Shown here: piece after piece, positions 17,921 to 25,912 of the stretch
Numbering within the stretch: position 1 is the first letter of the stretch
Layout: the number at the start of each line of letters is the position of its first letter
Assembly (NCBI RefSeq): GCF_000962805.1
Contig: NZ_JZTW01000019.1
Location: 1-64,000, forward strand
Length of the DNA: 64,000 nt
Reading direction: 5' to 3'
From: Pseudarthrobacter chlorophenolicus
GTDB taxonomy: Bacteria > Actinomycetota > Actinomycetes > Actinomycetales > Micrococcaceae
The notes under the pieces: model-generated
Database searches by the model: none
Seen by the model: only the letters and a program-made list of their open reading frames with translations
Told to the model about the DNA's origin: nothing
Made by a program: the position numbers and the translations under genes

Positions 17921-19396
17921 CTATATGTGGATAACCTTGCCGTCGCTGACCGCGTCCTCGCTGCCTGCCGCGGCCTCGTCACGGTAGGGCAGGCTGACCT
18001 CCATGGTGGCGCCGCCGCCCTCGGTCTCCTGTACGCGGACCGAGCCGCCATGTGAACCAACAATCGCCGCCACGATGGCCAGGCCAAGGCCGCTGCCGCC
18101 CGTGTCCCGTGTCCGCGACGTGTCTGCGCGGTAGAAACGTTCAAAGACCTTTGACGCGTCTTCCTCGGAGATGCCCGGGCCGTGGTCCCGTACCTCAACC
18201 ACGGAGCGTGGCTGCCCGTCCACCGTCCGCACGCCAACAGCCAGTTCGATGGGGCTGCCTTCGGGGGTGTAGCGCAAGGCATTTCCCACGAGGTTTCCCA
18301 GCACCTGCCGTATTTTGGCCTCATCGCCGAGTGCCGGTGCGGGCTTGGCCGGTCCGTCGTCGAGCCCGGCCAGCGTGATCGCCCGGGAGCGGTCGCTGGC
18401 CTGGGTGTCCACTACGGCATCGTGTGCAAGGAGCTGGAGGTCCAGGGGTTTTTGCTGCAACGGGCGCTGCTCGTCCAAGCGGGCAAGGAGGAGGAGGTCC
18501 TCCACCATGGATCCCATGCGCTTGGCTTCGCTTTCGATCCGCCCCATGGCGGTGGCGACGTCCTCGTCCGTGGTCAGGGCTCCGTGGCGGTACAACTCGG
18601 AGAAGCCGCGGATAGTCACCAGCGGGGTCCTCAGTTCGTGCGACGCATCGGCGGCGAAGCGCCTCATCCGTGCTTCGGAGGCTGTGCGGGCCGCGAAGGC
18701 CGTCTCGATATGCGCCAGCATGGCATTCAGCGAGCTGCTGAGCCTGCCCAGCTCGGTGGCCGGGTTTTCGACGTCCACGCGGCGGGACAAGTCTCCGGCG
18801 GCGATGGCGGCGGCGGTCTTTTCCACCCTCGCCAGTGGGCGGAAGGAGCGCGAAACAGTCCAGCTGGCGATCAGTGAGGCGAGCAGGAGCGTCAGCAGGC
18901 CGACGCCGGTGACCACCAAAGTGGCATGTTTGAGGACATCGTCAACGCCCTCGAGCGGAAGGCCGATGAGCACTACCGCGGGCTGGTTGTTGGACAGGAC
19001 GGGCACCGCCACAACCCGCCAGTTTTCGCCGTCCGTGCCGCCTACCTGGAAGGGCACGCTGTCGCGGGCCCGTGCTTGCTCCGGGCTGATGAAACTGACG
19101 GCCGGATGGTTGTCCGGGTCGCCGCCGAGCCTGAGTGGCTCCTGGCCCTGCCTGAAGAGAAGAAGGGAGTAATCGGTGGGGACTTCGGGGCTGGTGGCCT
19201 GAAGCTGCGAGAACGACTGCTGCTTGACTGCAAGCCCCACGGCGGCGTTGAGCTTGTCGTCAACCTGCCCCTGCAGGTAGCTGTGCAGCAGCGCCAGTGT
19301 CCCGGCCCCGGTCACCGTCAGGGCGACAATGAGCAGGGCCATGATCATGGCTACCAGTTGTGTCCTCAGGGACGAGGACTTCCACCGTTTCAGCAA
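17921..19396 (-). CDS. Two-component sensor histidine kinase
   Basis: The protein has 491 residues: TM1 about 14-37, an extracellular sensor region about 38-155, TM2 about 158-182, a HAMP linker about 183-235, and a HisKA domain with the phospho-accepting His253 in ASHELRTPL. The HATPase domain carries the N-box (GNLVGNALRYTPEG) and G-boxes (VRDHGPGISEED, TGGSGLGLAI). The layout matches actinobacterial MprB/TcrY/PhoR-type kinases. The TTG start lies two bases after the stop codon of the response regulator gene, so the genes form an operon. The signal sensed is unknown. Confidence 0.92.
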   Translation of the reverse strand: MLKRWKSSSLRTQLVAMIMALLIVALTVTGAGTLALLHSYLQGQVDDKLNAAVGLAVKQQSFSQLQATSPEVPTDYSLLLFRQGQEPLRLGGDPDNHPAVSFISPEQARARDSVPFQVGGTDGENWRVVAVPVLSNNQPAVVLIGLPLEGVDDVLKHATLVVTGVGLLTLLLASLIASWTVSRSFRPLARVEKTAAAIAAGDLSRRVDVENPATELGRLSSSLNAMLAHIETAFAARTASEARMRRFAADASHELRTPLVTIRGFSELYRHGALTTDEDVATAMGRIESEAKRMGSMVEDLLLLARLDEQRPLQQKPLDLQLLAHDAVVDTQASDRSRAITLAGLDDGPAKPAPALGDEAKIRQVLGNLVGNALRYTPEGSPIELAVGVRTVDGQPRSVVEVRDHGPGISEEDASKVFERFYRADTSRTRDTGGSGLGLAIVAAIVGSHGGSVRVQETEGGGATMEVSLPYRDEAAAGSEDAVSDGKVIHI

Positions 19397-19398
19397 GG

Positions 19399-20109
19399 TC
19401 AGCGCTTTTCGGCCGTTCGGAGCACGTAGCCCACGCCGCGTTTCGTCTGGATCAGGGCAGGGGCGTCGGGATCGATGTCCACCTTGCGGCGCAGGTAGGA
19501 AATGTAGGACTCCACGATCGAGGCGTCGCCGTTGAAGTCATACTCCCAAACGTGGTCCAGGATCTGCGACTTGGACAGCACGCGGTTGGGGTTCAGCATC
19601 AGGTAGCGGAGCAGCTTGAACTCGGTGGGGGAAAGTTCAATGACCGTGCCGCCGCGGCGCACTTCGTGGGCGTCGTCGTCGAGCTCGAGGTCACCCACCC
19701 GGATGATGGCGTCGTCGTCCAGCAGCGGCTGCGTGCGGCGGAGCACGGCGCGGATGCGCGCCACCACCTCGTCGAGGCTGAACGGCTTGGTGACGTAGTC
19801 GTCCCCACCCACGGTGAGCCCGGTGACTTTGTCTTCCGTGTCGTCCTTGGCGGTGAGGAACAGGACCGGGAAGTGCTTGCCCGAGGCACGCAGCCGGCGG
19901 GTAACGGTAAACCCGTCCATGTCCGGAAGCATGACGTCGAGGACAGCCAGGTCGGGGGCGTGGGCGTCGGCGGCGGCCAGGGCATCGCGGCCGTTGGCCG
20001 CGGACACCACCTCGAAGCCGGCGAACCTCAGTGACGTGGACAGCAGCTCACGGATGTTGGGTTCATCGTCAACAACGAGGAGCTTCGCTTCGGGGCCGTT
20101 CTTGTTCAT
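19399..20109 (-). CDS. Two-component response regulator, OmpR/PhoB family
   Basis: The 236-residue protein has a receiver domain (about 9-125) with acidic pocket DDE at 14-16, phospho-acceptor Asp58 in VLDVMLPDMDG, and the conserved Lys in DDYVTKPFS. Its C-terminal winged helix (about 140-234) has the family LSPTEFKLLRYLM and SYISYLRRKVD...IQTKRGVGYVLR. It is the partner of the histidine kinase that follows two bases later. The divergent neighbour is a polysaccharide deacetylase, a plausible but unproven target. Confidence 0.95.
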   Translation of the reverse strand: MNKNGPEAKLLVVDDEPNIRELLSTSLRFAGFEVVSAANGRDALAAADAHAPDLAVLDVMLPDMDGFTVTRRLRASGKHFPVLFLTAKDDTEDKVTGLTVGGDDYVTKPFSLDEVVARIRAVLRRTQPLLDDDAIIRVGDLELDDDAHEVRRGGTVIELSPTEFKLLRYLMLNPNRVLSKSQILDHVWEYDFNGDASIVESYISYLRRKVDIDPDAPALIQTKRGVGYVLRTAEKR

Positions 20110-20433
20110 GTTCCCATCATGCTCCCAGTCTCTGGGAGTTGTCTGGACGTTCCATGGATGAACGTTGCGTATCTTTGGCAGTACCGCGGGTGGGGTCACC
20201 CTGGCCCGAAACAGGGGGACTATGATCCCTCTTGCCGGACGTGCCCACAAGGGTGGAGCACCCCCTCCCGACCGCCGGTTTCCCCCTCTTTCGCGGGCGG
20301 GCCCGCGGCCTCCTACCCGTCCGCACTGGCGTTCCCCGCGTATCTCCGGCGGCTGTTTACAGTGCCTTAAACGCCGCCGTATGGTGCATCTAAGAGGGTT
20401 GCCGGAAGCCTTGGGCAAGGAAGGGTAAGCACG
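20110..20433. other. Divergent intergenic region, response regulator / deacetylase
   Basis: These 324 bases separate the two start codons. I see no gene and no strong hairpin. The right end holds the GCAAGGAAGGG ribosome site of the deacetylase. The promoters are not obvious, although the space is ample for two regulated ones. Confidence 0.5.
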
Positions 20434-21174
20434 ATGAAGAGCAAATTTGCCACCATGGCCCTGGGCGCCGGGGCACTTGTCTTCGCCCTGCTGGCGGGTG
20501 GTCCCACGCAGGCCGCACAAGCAGCCGACGAACCGCTGGTTGGACTGACGTTCGACGACGGGCCGTCGCCACAGCGTACGGCTTACGTCCTGGATGTCCT
20601 CAAGGCGAAGAATGTAAAGGCAACGTTCTTCCTGCAGGGGGCCAACGCACAGCTGTACCCTGACCTCGTGCGCCGGATCAAGGCCGAGGGACACGTCATC
20701 GGTAACCACTCGTGGAACCACGCCGACTTCCTTAAGATCAGCCAAGCGAACCAAAAGCAGCAGATAGACAGCACGAATGAGGCCATCCGGGCTGTGACAG
20801 GCGAGACCCCCCGCCTCATGCGTTTCCCGTTCGGCAACAGCACCCCGTACGCAGCGAATTACCTGCGGACCATTGGTATGAGCGGCGGGGTCCTCTGGCG
20901 TTGGCACATCGGCCAGCCCGGTGACTTTGAGTGCCCGGGAGCAGCCGGCGTCCAGAAGTTCGTCATGGATGAGGCAGCGCCGGGGGCGATTATCCTGCTC
21001 CATGATGCCGAAGACGTCCTGGCCTGCCCGGCCTCACAGTGGACATACCTCGCATCCACCATTGACGCCCTGCGTGCCCGGGGCTATGAATTCGGGGTAG
21101 TGGCTCCCTCCGCCACCCCCAACCCGCTCAACGAGGGCTCACCCGCCGTCGTGGTTCCACCGGCCGGCTCCTAG
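20434..21174 (+). CDS. Secreted polysaccharide deacetylase (NodB homology, CE4)
   Basis: The 246-residue protein has a Sec signal peptide (MKSKFATMALGAG...; cleavage likely after TQAAQA-A near residue 31). The NodB domain follows directly: TFDDGPS motif 1 with Asp41 and Asp42, GNHSWNH motif 2 with metal-binding His92 and His96, then MRFPFGNSTPYA as motif 3 and LLHDAED near the end. CE4 enzymes remove acetyl groups from peptidoglycan, chitin or other GlcNAc polymers. A strong AAGGAAGG site precedes the ATG. It is divergent from the two-component operon. Confidence 0.92.
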   Translation: MKSKFATMALGAGALVFALLAGGPTQAAQAADEPLVGLTFDDGPSPQRTAYVLDVLKAKNVKATFFLQGANAQLYPDLVRRIKAEGHVIGNHSWNHADFLKISQANQKQQIDSTNEAIRAVTGETPRLMRFPFGNSTPYAANYLRTIGMSGGVLWRWHIGQPGDFECPGAAGVQKFVMDEAAPGAIILLHDAEDVLACPASQWTYLASTIDALRARGYEFGVVAPSATPNPLNEGSPAVVVPPAGS

Positions 21175-21177
21175 CCG

Positions 21178-22344
21178 GTGATCGACGCGCCGGAGCTGCC
21201 CGTCCCCAGCCTGCTTCGCCAGGACCTCCCGGCAGTGGTGGACGCTGCCCTGGGCCGGCACGGCATGGTGGTCACCGGGGCGAGGGCGGAGAGCATCATC
21301 CCTCCCGGGGCCAACATGACCACGGGCGGGCTCTGGCGGATCCAGGGGACGGCACAGGAGGCAGGCGACAAGGCGGAGGAACCTGTCCCGTTCAGCGCGA
21401 TTGCCAAGCTCACCCAGTCGCCGCTGCTATGGCCGGGCATACAGGCTGTACCACCGGAGTTTCGGGAGCAGTTGGCGGAGCGCTACCCGTGGCGCACTGA
21501 AGCGCAGGCGTACGCCGACGGGGTCAGCACAGCATTGCCCTTGAACGCACGGATGCCCGGGGCTTTCCGCATCACCGAGGTGGATGCGCAGCGGATCCTT
21601 ATCTGGATGGAGGACGTGGACGACGGCGGCGCCCAGGAGTGGAGCGACGAGCACTTTGCGGACGCCGCCTTTGTCCTGGGCGGCCTCGCCGGCAGCCCGG
21701 ACGTGGATGCATGCGTCACAGCAGTGCCGGATGCCACCACATCGCGGCGCCTGGAGTTCTTCCTTGAGGGCGTTGGAACGCAGCTGCTTATCCCGGCGAT
21801 CATGGGCGACGATGTGTGGCGGCACCCCGTGGTGGCCGGTGCAGCGGACCCCGCGGTCATCAGCGGACTGCGTAGCCTGGCAGGGAGGGCCCGGGACCTG
21901 GTAAACGTGCTCGTGGCCCTGCCCCAGTACCCCATGCACGGCGACGCCAGCCCCCAGAACCTGCTGGCCGGGGCCTCCGCAGGCGGGGACCGCGCGTTCG
22001 TCCTCATCGACTGGGGAAACTTCGGCCGGGGGCCTGCGGGCTTCGACCTGGCGCAGCTGCTGGCCGGACGGGTAAATGACGGCTACATGCCAGGCAGCGG
22101 CCTTGCCCGGTTGGCGCCGCTGTGCGTGGACGCCTACTGCACAGGGATGGCAGAGGCCGGAACCGAACCCGATGAGTCGGCAGTCGCCCGTGGCCACGCT
22201 GCCGCCATGGCCGTGTTCACAGGGCTGCAGGCCCTGCCGCTCGACCAGCTGGAGTCGCCTCGCCCCGGGCTGGAGGACGTGGTGGCAGGAAGGCTGGACA
22301 TGCTCCGGTTCATCCTGGGACGGTTGGACACGCTGGGAATGTAG
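21178..22344 (+). CDS. Aminoglycoside-phosphotransferase-like kinase family protein
   Basis: This 388-residue protein has the APH/choline-kinase fold. The catalytic loop is MHGDASPQNLL (Brenner-type HGDxxxxN), followed by the metal-binding LIDWGNFG. The N-terminal lobe is less conserved. The substrate is not evident; such chromosomal APH-like proteins in actinobacteria are mostly uncharacterised, and resistance should not be assumed. The GTG start is three bases after the deacetylase stop, so the two are co-transcribed. It converges with the DUF427 gene at 24 bp. Confidence 0.8.
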   Translation: MIDAPELPVPSLLRQDLPAVVDAALGRHGMVVTGARAESIIPPGANMTTGGLWRIQGTAQEAGDKAEEPVPFSAIAKLTQSPLLWPGIQAVPPEFREQLAERYPWRTEAQAYADGVSTALPLNARMPGAFRITEVDAQRILIWMEDVDDGGAQEWSDEHFADAAFVLGGLAGSPDVDACVTAVPDATTSRRLEFFLEGVGTQLLIPAIMGDDVWRHPVVAGAADPAVISGLRSLAGRARDLVNVLVALPQYPMHGDASPQNLLAGASAGGDRAFVLIDWGNFGRGPAGFDLAQLLAGRVNDGYMPGSGLARLAPLCVDAYCTGMAEAGTEPDESAVARGHAAAMAVFTGLQALPLDQLESPRPGLEDVVAGRLDMLRFILGRLDTLGM

Positions 22345-22368
22345 GCTCACGTGCCCCTTGCGTCAGGC

Positions 22369-22869
22369 TCACCATCCCAGCGTGCCGGGCTCACCCTTGA
22401 ACGGACCCACGACCCGGTCGGTGACCCAGCCGCCGTAAAAACCTCCCGCTTGGGGGCGGGCAACTTCGCCGTCCACCTCGCAACGGTCCATTGGCCCCGC
22501 ATAGACTGCCACCCGGCCCGCCAGTTCCGCATAGCCGGGAAGGGGTTGCGGGTAGGACCAGGCGGCCCGCTCCGCCGACCTGCCGCCGCCGCGAACGGTG
22601 AAGTATTGGGCCTGTCCCTTGAACTCGCACCAGCTGGATCCCTGGGACGGCTCCAACGCACCGGCAAGGAACGCAGCACGTGGAAGGTAATAGACCGGCG
22701 GATGGCTGGTTTCAAGGACCCTCAGCGATTCCGTGGTCTCGGCAATCAGTTCCCCGCCCAAGTAGATCCGGATCTGTCCGGAGCTTGGTTCCACCCTTGG
22801 CGGGCGCGGATAGTCCCACACGGACTCCTGCCCGGGGCCGGGCACAGCCGGCACGATGCGTTGACTCAT
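22369..22869 (-). CDS. DUF427 domain protein
   Basis: The 166-residue protein shows the DUF427 fold signature: VWDYPRPPRVE near the N-terminus, ETTESLRVLETSHPPVYYLPRAAF, WCEFKGQAQYFTV, AAWSYPQPLPGYAELAGRVAVYAG. The family is widespread in actinobacteria and forms a small beta-sandwich of unknown biochemical role. There is no operon partner: it converges with the kinase-like gene and diverges from the small gene at 23106. Confidence 0.87.
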   Translation of the reverse strand: MSQRIVPAVPGPGQESVWDYPRPPRVEPSSGQIRIYLGGELIAETTESLRVLETSHPPVYYLPRAAFLAGALEPSQGSSWCEFKGQAQYFTVRGGGRSAERAAWSYPQPLPGYAELAGRVAVYAGPMDRCEVDGEVARPQAGGFYGGWVTDRVVGPFKGEPGTLGW

Positions 22870-23040
22870 GTGTCCAGTGTGCGTCGGGGAGCCCGATTTA
22901 GCACCCGGGAACCCAAAACGCGGTAAGAACGTTCGGCGTCGCGCATCTTCCCCGGCTACCGAAGCGGGAATACAGTGATGCTTGCCGGGCGTAATGCCGG
23001 CACCAGCTGTTTAACGGACCACCGCGTGCTGTTTTCATTG

Positions 23041-23066
23041 CTGCCGGTGGCCCCTTCCACCGGTAG
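23041..23066 (+). other. Leader hairpin before the 85-residue hypothetical gene
   Basis: CTGCCGGTGG (23041-23050) and CCACCGGTAG (23057-23066) form a 10-bp stem, with one G-U pair in RNA, around a CCCCTT loop. No T-run follows, so a simple terminator is unlikely. It lies 39 bases before the start codon. Confidence 0.45.
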
Positions 23067-23105
23067 TACCTGTTAGTTCCTGGCCATCGAAGGGGATAGA
23101 CCAAC

Positions 23106-23363
23106 ATGACCGATCTGAACGCCACCGAAAACGCAACTGCGGGCGAACGCACCATCCGGGATTGGGCGGACCTTGCCGAGGAGATGTGGTCATATCTCAC
23201 CGGCAAGGGAGCCGCAATCAACTATCAGTTCATTGACATGACCGTGGAGGTCCCACGGGACATCGGCCCCGATGCTCCACGCGCCACGTGGAAGCTCAAC
23301 GGATCCCTGCGGGTGACCACCAGCGACCGGGATGCCGCCGGGTCGGACGCGAACCGCGGCTGA
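23106..23363 (+). CDS. Hypothetical acidic protein, 85 residues
   Basis: I do not recognise this gene. The product is acidic with a helical stretch (TIRDWADLAEEMWSYLTGKGAAINYQFIDMTVEVP) and a beta-rich half (ATWKLNGSLRVTTS). There is no signal peptide or membrane helix. GGGG lies upstream of the ATG, with a 10-bp hairpin before that. The next gene, an FHA protein, starts five bases after its stop codon, and its first half has a similar rhythm (LDIDLDFTFTDESGAVTT), so the two products may act together. Confidence 0.65.
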   Translation: MTDLNATENATAGERTIRDWADLAEEMWSYLTGKGAAINYQFIDMTVEVPRDIGPDAPRATWKLNGSLRVTTSDRDAAGSDANRG

Positions 23364-23367
23364 CGGC

Positions 23368-24237
23368 ATGCCGGAGAACCGTTTGGACATCGATCTGGAC
23401 TTCACCTTCACGGACGAGTCCGGGGCGGTCACCACGGGACGGGCCCAGGCCGCCGGGACAGAAGTCACCGTATCGCTGGACGGCCTGGCCCCATTGTCCG
23501 GTGGCGGAATGCCTTCGGTGGAGGCGATCAAGCCGCTGGCCGACTTCCTGGCCCGCAAGGGGTTGAGCGTCACCGTGGCCGGACCGGATGGAAATGTCGT
23601 CAGCCTGGGCGCAGTGGACAGTCCGGCCACGCAGCGGTTGGTGACCCGGTCGCCCCACATCAAACTGGGCAAACTGGGGTCCCTGCTGCCGCTGGTCCGG
23701 CACGGCCGGCGGGCGCCCAAGGGCGGGGGATTGCTGCCGCCTTTTACCCCCATGCCCCTGTTTCCCACGGTGCAGCGGAAGGTGGTGCGCCGCATCACCA
23801 CAACGCATTACGCCCGGGGCGGGGGCCGGCCGCGGCTGATCTTCGTCCAGGACGCAGCAATCTGGACCGGCCAGGTTCCCCGGGAAGTGGCACTTACGGA
23901 CGATGTGACGACCATTGGCAGCAGCCCGGAATCCGGCCTCGTGCTGGAAGGCCTTGAAGAACTGCACGCCGAGATCCGGCACGACGACCAGGACGAGTAC
24001 GTCCTGGTGCCGCACGGCCCCGTCAGCGGAAGTGTTGCCAGGTCCGGAGCGTCAGTACTCCGGACCGGAGCGCGGATCCAGATGGGGCAGTGGTGCCTGG
24101 CGTTCTTCCGGGAGGAATTCGCCGACCACGGCCGCCCCTTCGGTGGCCGCAGCGGCGGCGAATTCGCCTATGAACGCCCGCAGCTCGATCCTCGGACCGG
24201 GACCCTGGAGCGGGACAGCAACGAAGGGATTACCTAG
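23368..24237 (+). CDS. FHA domain protein
   Basis: The 289-residue protein has an N-terminal region (1-170) with no recognised domain and a basic, proline-rich stretch (RHGRRAPKGGG...FTPMPLFPTVQRKVVRR). The forkhead-associated fold is at about 180-258: DDVTTIGSSPESGLVLEGLEELHAEIRHD then GARIQMGQWCLAFFREEF. FHA domains bind phosphothreonine, usually on Ser/Thr-kinase substrates. No kinase gene is in the window. The start is uncertain: ATG at 23368 follows the previous stop codon by four bases, and an in-frame ATG at 23332 is possible. Neither has a clear ribosome site. Confidence 0.8.
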   Translation: MPENRLDIDLDFTFTDESGAVTTGRAQAAGTEVTVSLDGLAPLSGGGMPSVEAIKPLADFLARKGLSVTVAGPDGNVVSLGAVDSPATQRLVTRSPHIKLGKLGSLLPLVRHGRRAPKGGGLLPPFTPMPLFPTVQRKVVRRITTTHYARGGGRPRLIFVQDAAIWTGQVPREVALTDDVTTIGSSPESGLVLEGLEELHAEIRHDDQDEYVLVPHGPVSGSVARSGASVLRTGARIQMGQWCLAFFREEFADHGRPFGGRSGGEFAYERPQLDPRTGTLERDSNEGIT

Positions 24238-24252
24238 CGCGCACGCTGAAGG

Positions 24253-25899
24253 CTACTCCCCGGCATCCACGTCCTTGGCGTCCATGATCCGGTAGGCGTA
24301 CCCCTGCTCGGCCAGGAACCGTTGCCGTTTGGCGGCGAATTCCTGGTCCAGCGTGTCACGGGCCACCAGTGAGTAGAAACGGGCTGCCCGGCCGTCCTTT
24401 TTGGGGCGCAGCAACCTCCCGAGCCGTTGCGCCTCTTCTTGGCGTGACCCAAACGAACCGGACACCTGGATGGCCACCGAGGCCTCCGGCAGGTCGATGG
24501 AAAAGTTGGCTACCTTGGACACCACGAGGGTCTGGATTTCTCCGGCACGGAAGGCGTCGAAGAGCCGCTGCCGCACCTTGACCGAGGTGTCCCCCTTGAT
24601 GACCGGTGCCTGCAGGCGCTCGCCGAGGTCGTCGAGCTGGTCGATGTACTGGCCAATAACCAGAAGCTGCTCGCCGGCGTGCCGTGCCAGCAGCTGTTCC
24701 ACCACCAGGGATTTGGACTCGGAAGTAGAACACAGCCGGTATTTGTCCGCGTCGTCGGCCATGGCGTAGGCAACCCGCTCGTCCTTCGGCAGGTCCACCC
24801 GCACCTCAACGCAGTCCGCCGGTGCGATGTAGCCCTGGGACTCGATGTCCTTCCACGGTGCGTCGTATCGTTTCGGCCCGATCAGGCTGAAGACCTCGCC
24901 CTCACGCCCGTCCTCGCGGACCAGGGTGGCGGTCAGGCCCAGGCGGCGCCGCGCCTGAAGGTCGGCCGTCATCCGGAAGATTGGAGCCGGCAGCAGGTGC
25001 ACCTCGTCGTAGATGATCAGCCCCCAGTCGTGGCCGTCCACCAGTTCCAGATGGGGGTACAGGCCACCGCGTTTAGTGGTCAGGACCTGGTACGTGGCGA
25101 TGGTCACGGGGCGCACTTCCTTCAGCGCACCGGAGTATTCGCCGATTTCGTCCTCCGTCAGCGACGTGCGCTTCAACAGCTCGTCCTTCCACTGCCGCGC
25201 GGCCACGGTGTTGGTCACCAGGATCAGCGTGGTGGTGGATCCAGTAGCCATGGCCGCGGCGCCCACCAGCGTCTTGCCGGCACCGCAGGGGAGCACTACC
25301 ACGCCGCTGCCGCCGGACCAGAAGTTTTCGCTGGCCAGCCGCTGGTAAGGGCGCAGCTGCCAGCCGTCCTCGTTCAGCGCGATGAGGTGCGGGGTGCCGT
25401 CAACGTAGCCGGCAAGGTCCTCAGCCGGCCAGCCGATCTTTAGGAGCAGCTGCTTCAGCTGGCCCCGCTGCGAGGCGTGAACCACCACTGTCTCGCCGTC
25501 GATCCGCGGCCCAAGGAGTGGCTGGATCTTCTTCGCCCGGATGACCTCCTCCAGCACCGGGTAGTCGTCAGTGCGCATTACCAGCCCGTGCTGGGGATCC
25601 TTCTCCAGGCGCAGCCGGCCGTACCGCGACATCGTCTCCTCGATATCAATGAGGAGCGAATGCGGTACGGGAAAGCGCGAATACTTCAGCAGCGTGTCCA
25701 GGACCCTCTCGGCGTCCAGCCCGGCGGCGCGCGCATTCCACAGCCCCAGCGGCGTGAGCCGGTAGCTGTGCATGTGCTCGGGTGCCCGCTCCAACTCCGC
25801 GAACGGCGCGATGGCATGGCGGGCCTCGGTGGCGAGTTCGTGGTCCACCTCGAGCAGGATGGTTTTGTCACTCTGGACAATCAGGGGTCCGTCGTTCAC
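24253..25899 (-). CDS. DNA repair helicase, XPB family
   Basis: The 548-residue superfamily-2 helicase has the size of mycobacterial XPB. It shows an N-terminal damage-recognition-like domain, Walker A PCGAGKT, the DEVH box (IIYDEVHLL), motif III GLTATLVRED, and the C-terminal helicase lobe ending with QRLGRLLRPK. XPB unwinds DNA 3' to 5' and is linked to nucleotide excision repair in eukaryotes; bacterial roles are less defined. The GTG at 25899 is selected because AAAGGAC precedes it. It lies 13 bp after the helicase-associated protein gene, so the two form an operon. Confidence 0.93.
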   Translation of the reverse strand: MNDGPLIVQSDKTILLEVDHELATEARHAIAPFAELERAPEHMHSYRLTPLGLWNARAAGLDAERVLDTLLKYSRFPVPHSLLIDIEETMSRYGRLRLEKDPQHGLVMRTDDYPVLEEVIRAKKIQPLLGPRIDGETVVVHASQRGQLKQLLLKIGWPAEDLAGYVDGTPHLIALNEDGWQLRPYQRLASENFWSGGSGVVVLPCGAGKTLVGAAAMATGSTTTLILVTNTVAARQWKDELLKRTSLTEDEIGEYSGALKEVRPVTIATYQVLTTKRGGLYPHLELVDGHDWGLIIYDEVHLLPAPIFRMTADLQARRRLGLTATLVREDGREGEVFSLIGPKRYDAPWKDIESQGYIAPADCVEVRVDLPKDERVAYAMADDADKYRLCSTSESKSLVVEQLLARHAGEQLLVIGQYIDQLDDLGERLQAPVIKGDTSVKVRQRLFDAFRAGEIQTLVVSKVANFSIDLPEASVAIQVSGSFGSRQEEAQRLGRLLRPKKDGRAARFYSLVARDTLDQEFAAKRQRFLAEQGYAYRIMDAKDVDAGE

Positions 25900-25912
25900 G
25901 CAGGACAGTCCT

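Noticed and set aside
17523..20109. WXG100 gene plus two-component system as an ESX locus
   Set aside because: No EccC, EccB, EccD or mycosin gene is present, and the histidine kinase operon ends well before the WXG gene.
21178..22344. Aminoglycoside resistance gene
   Set aside because: Only the general kinase fold motifs match; position next to a deacetylase and lack of mobile DNA do not support a resistance call.
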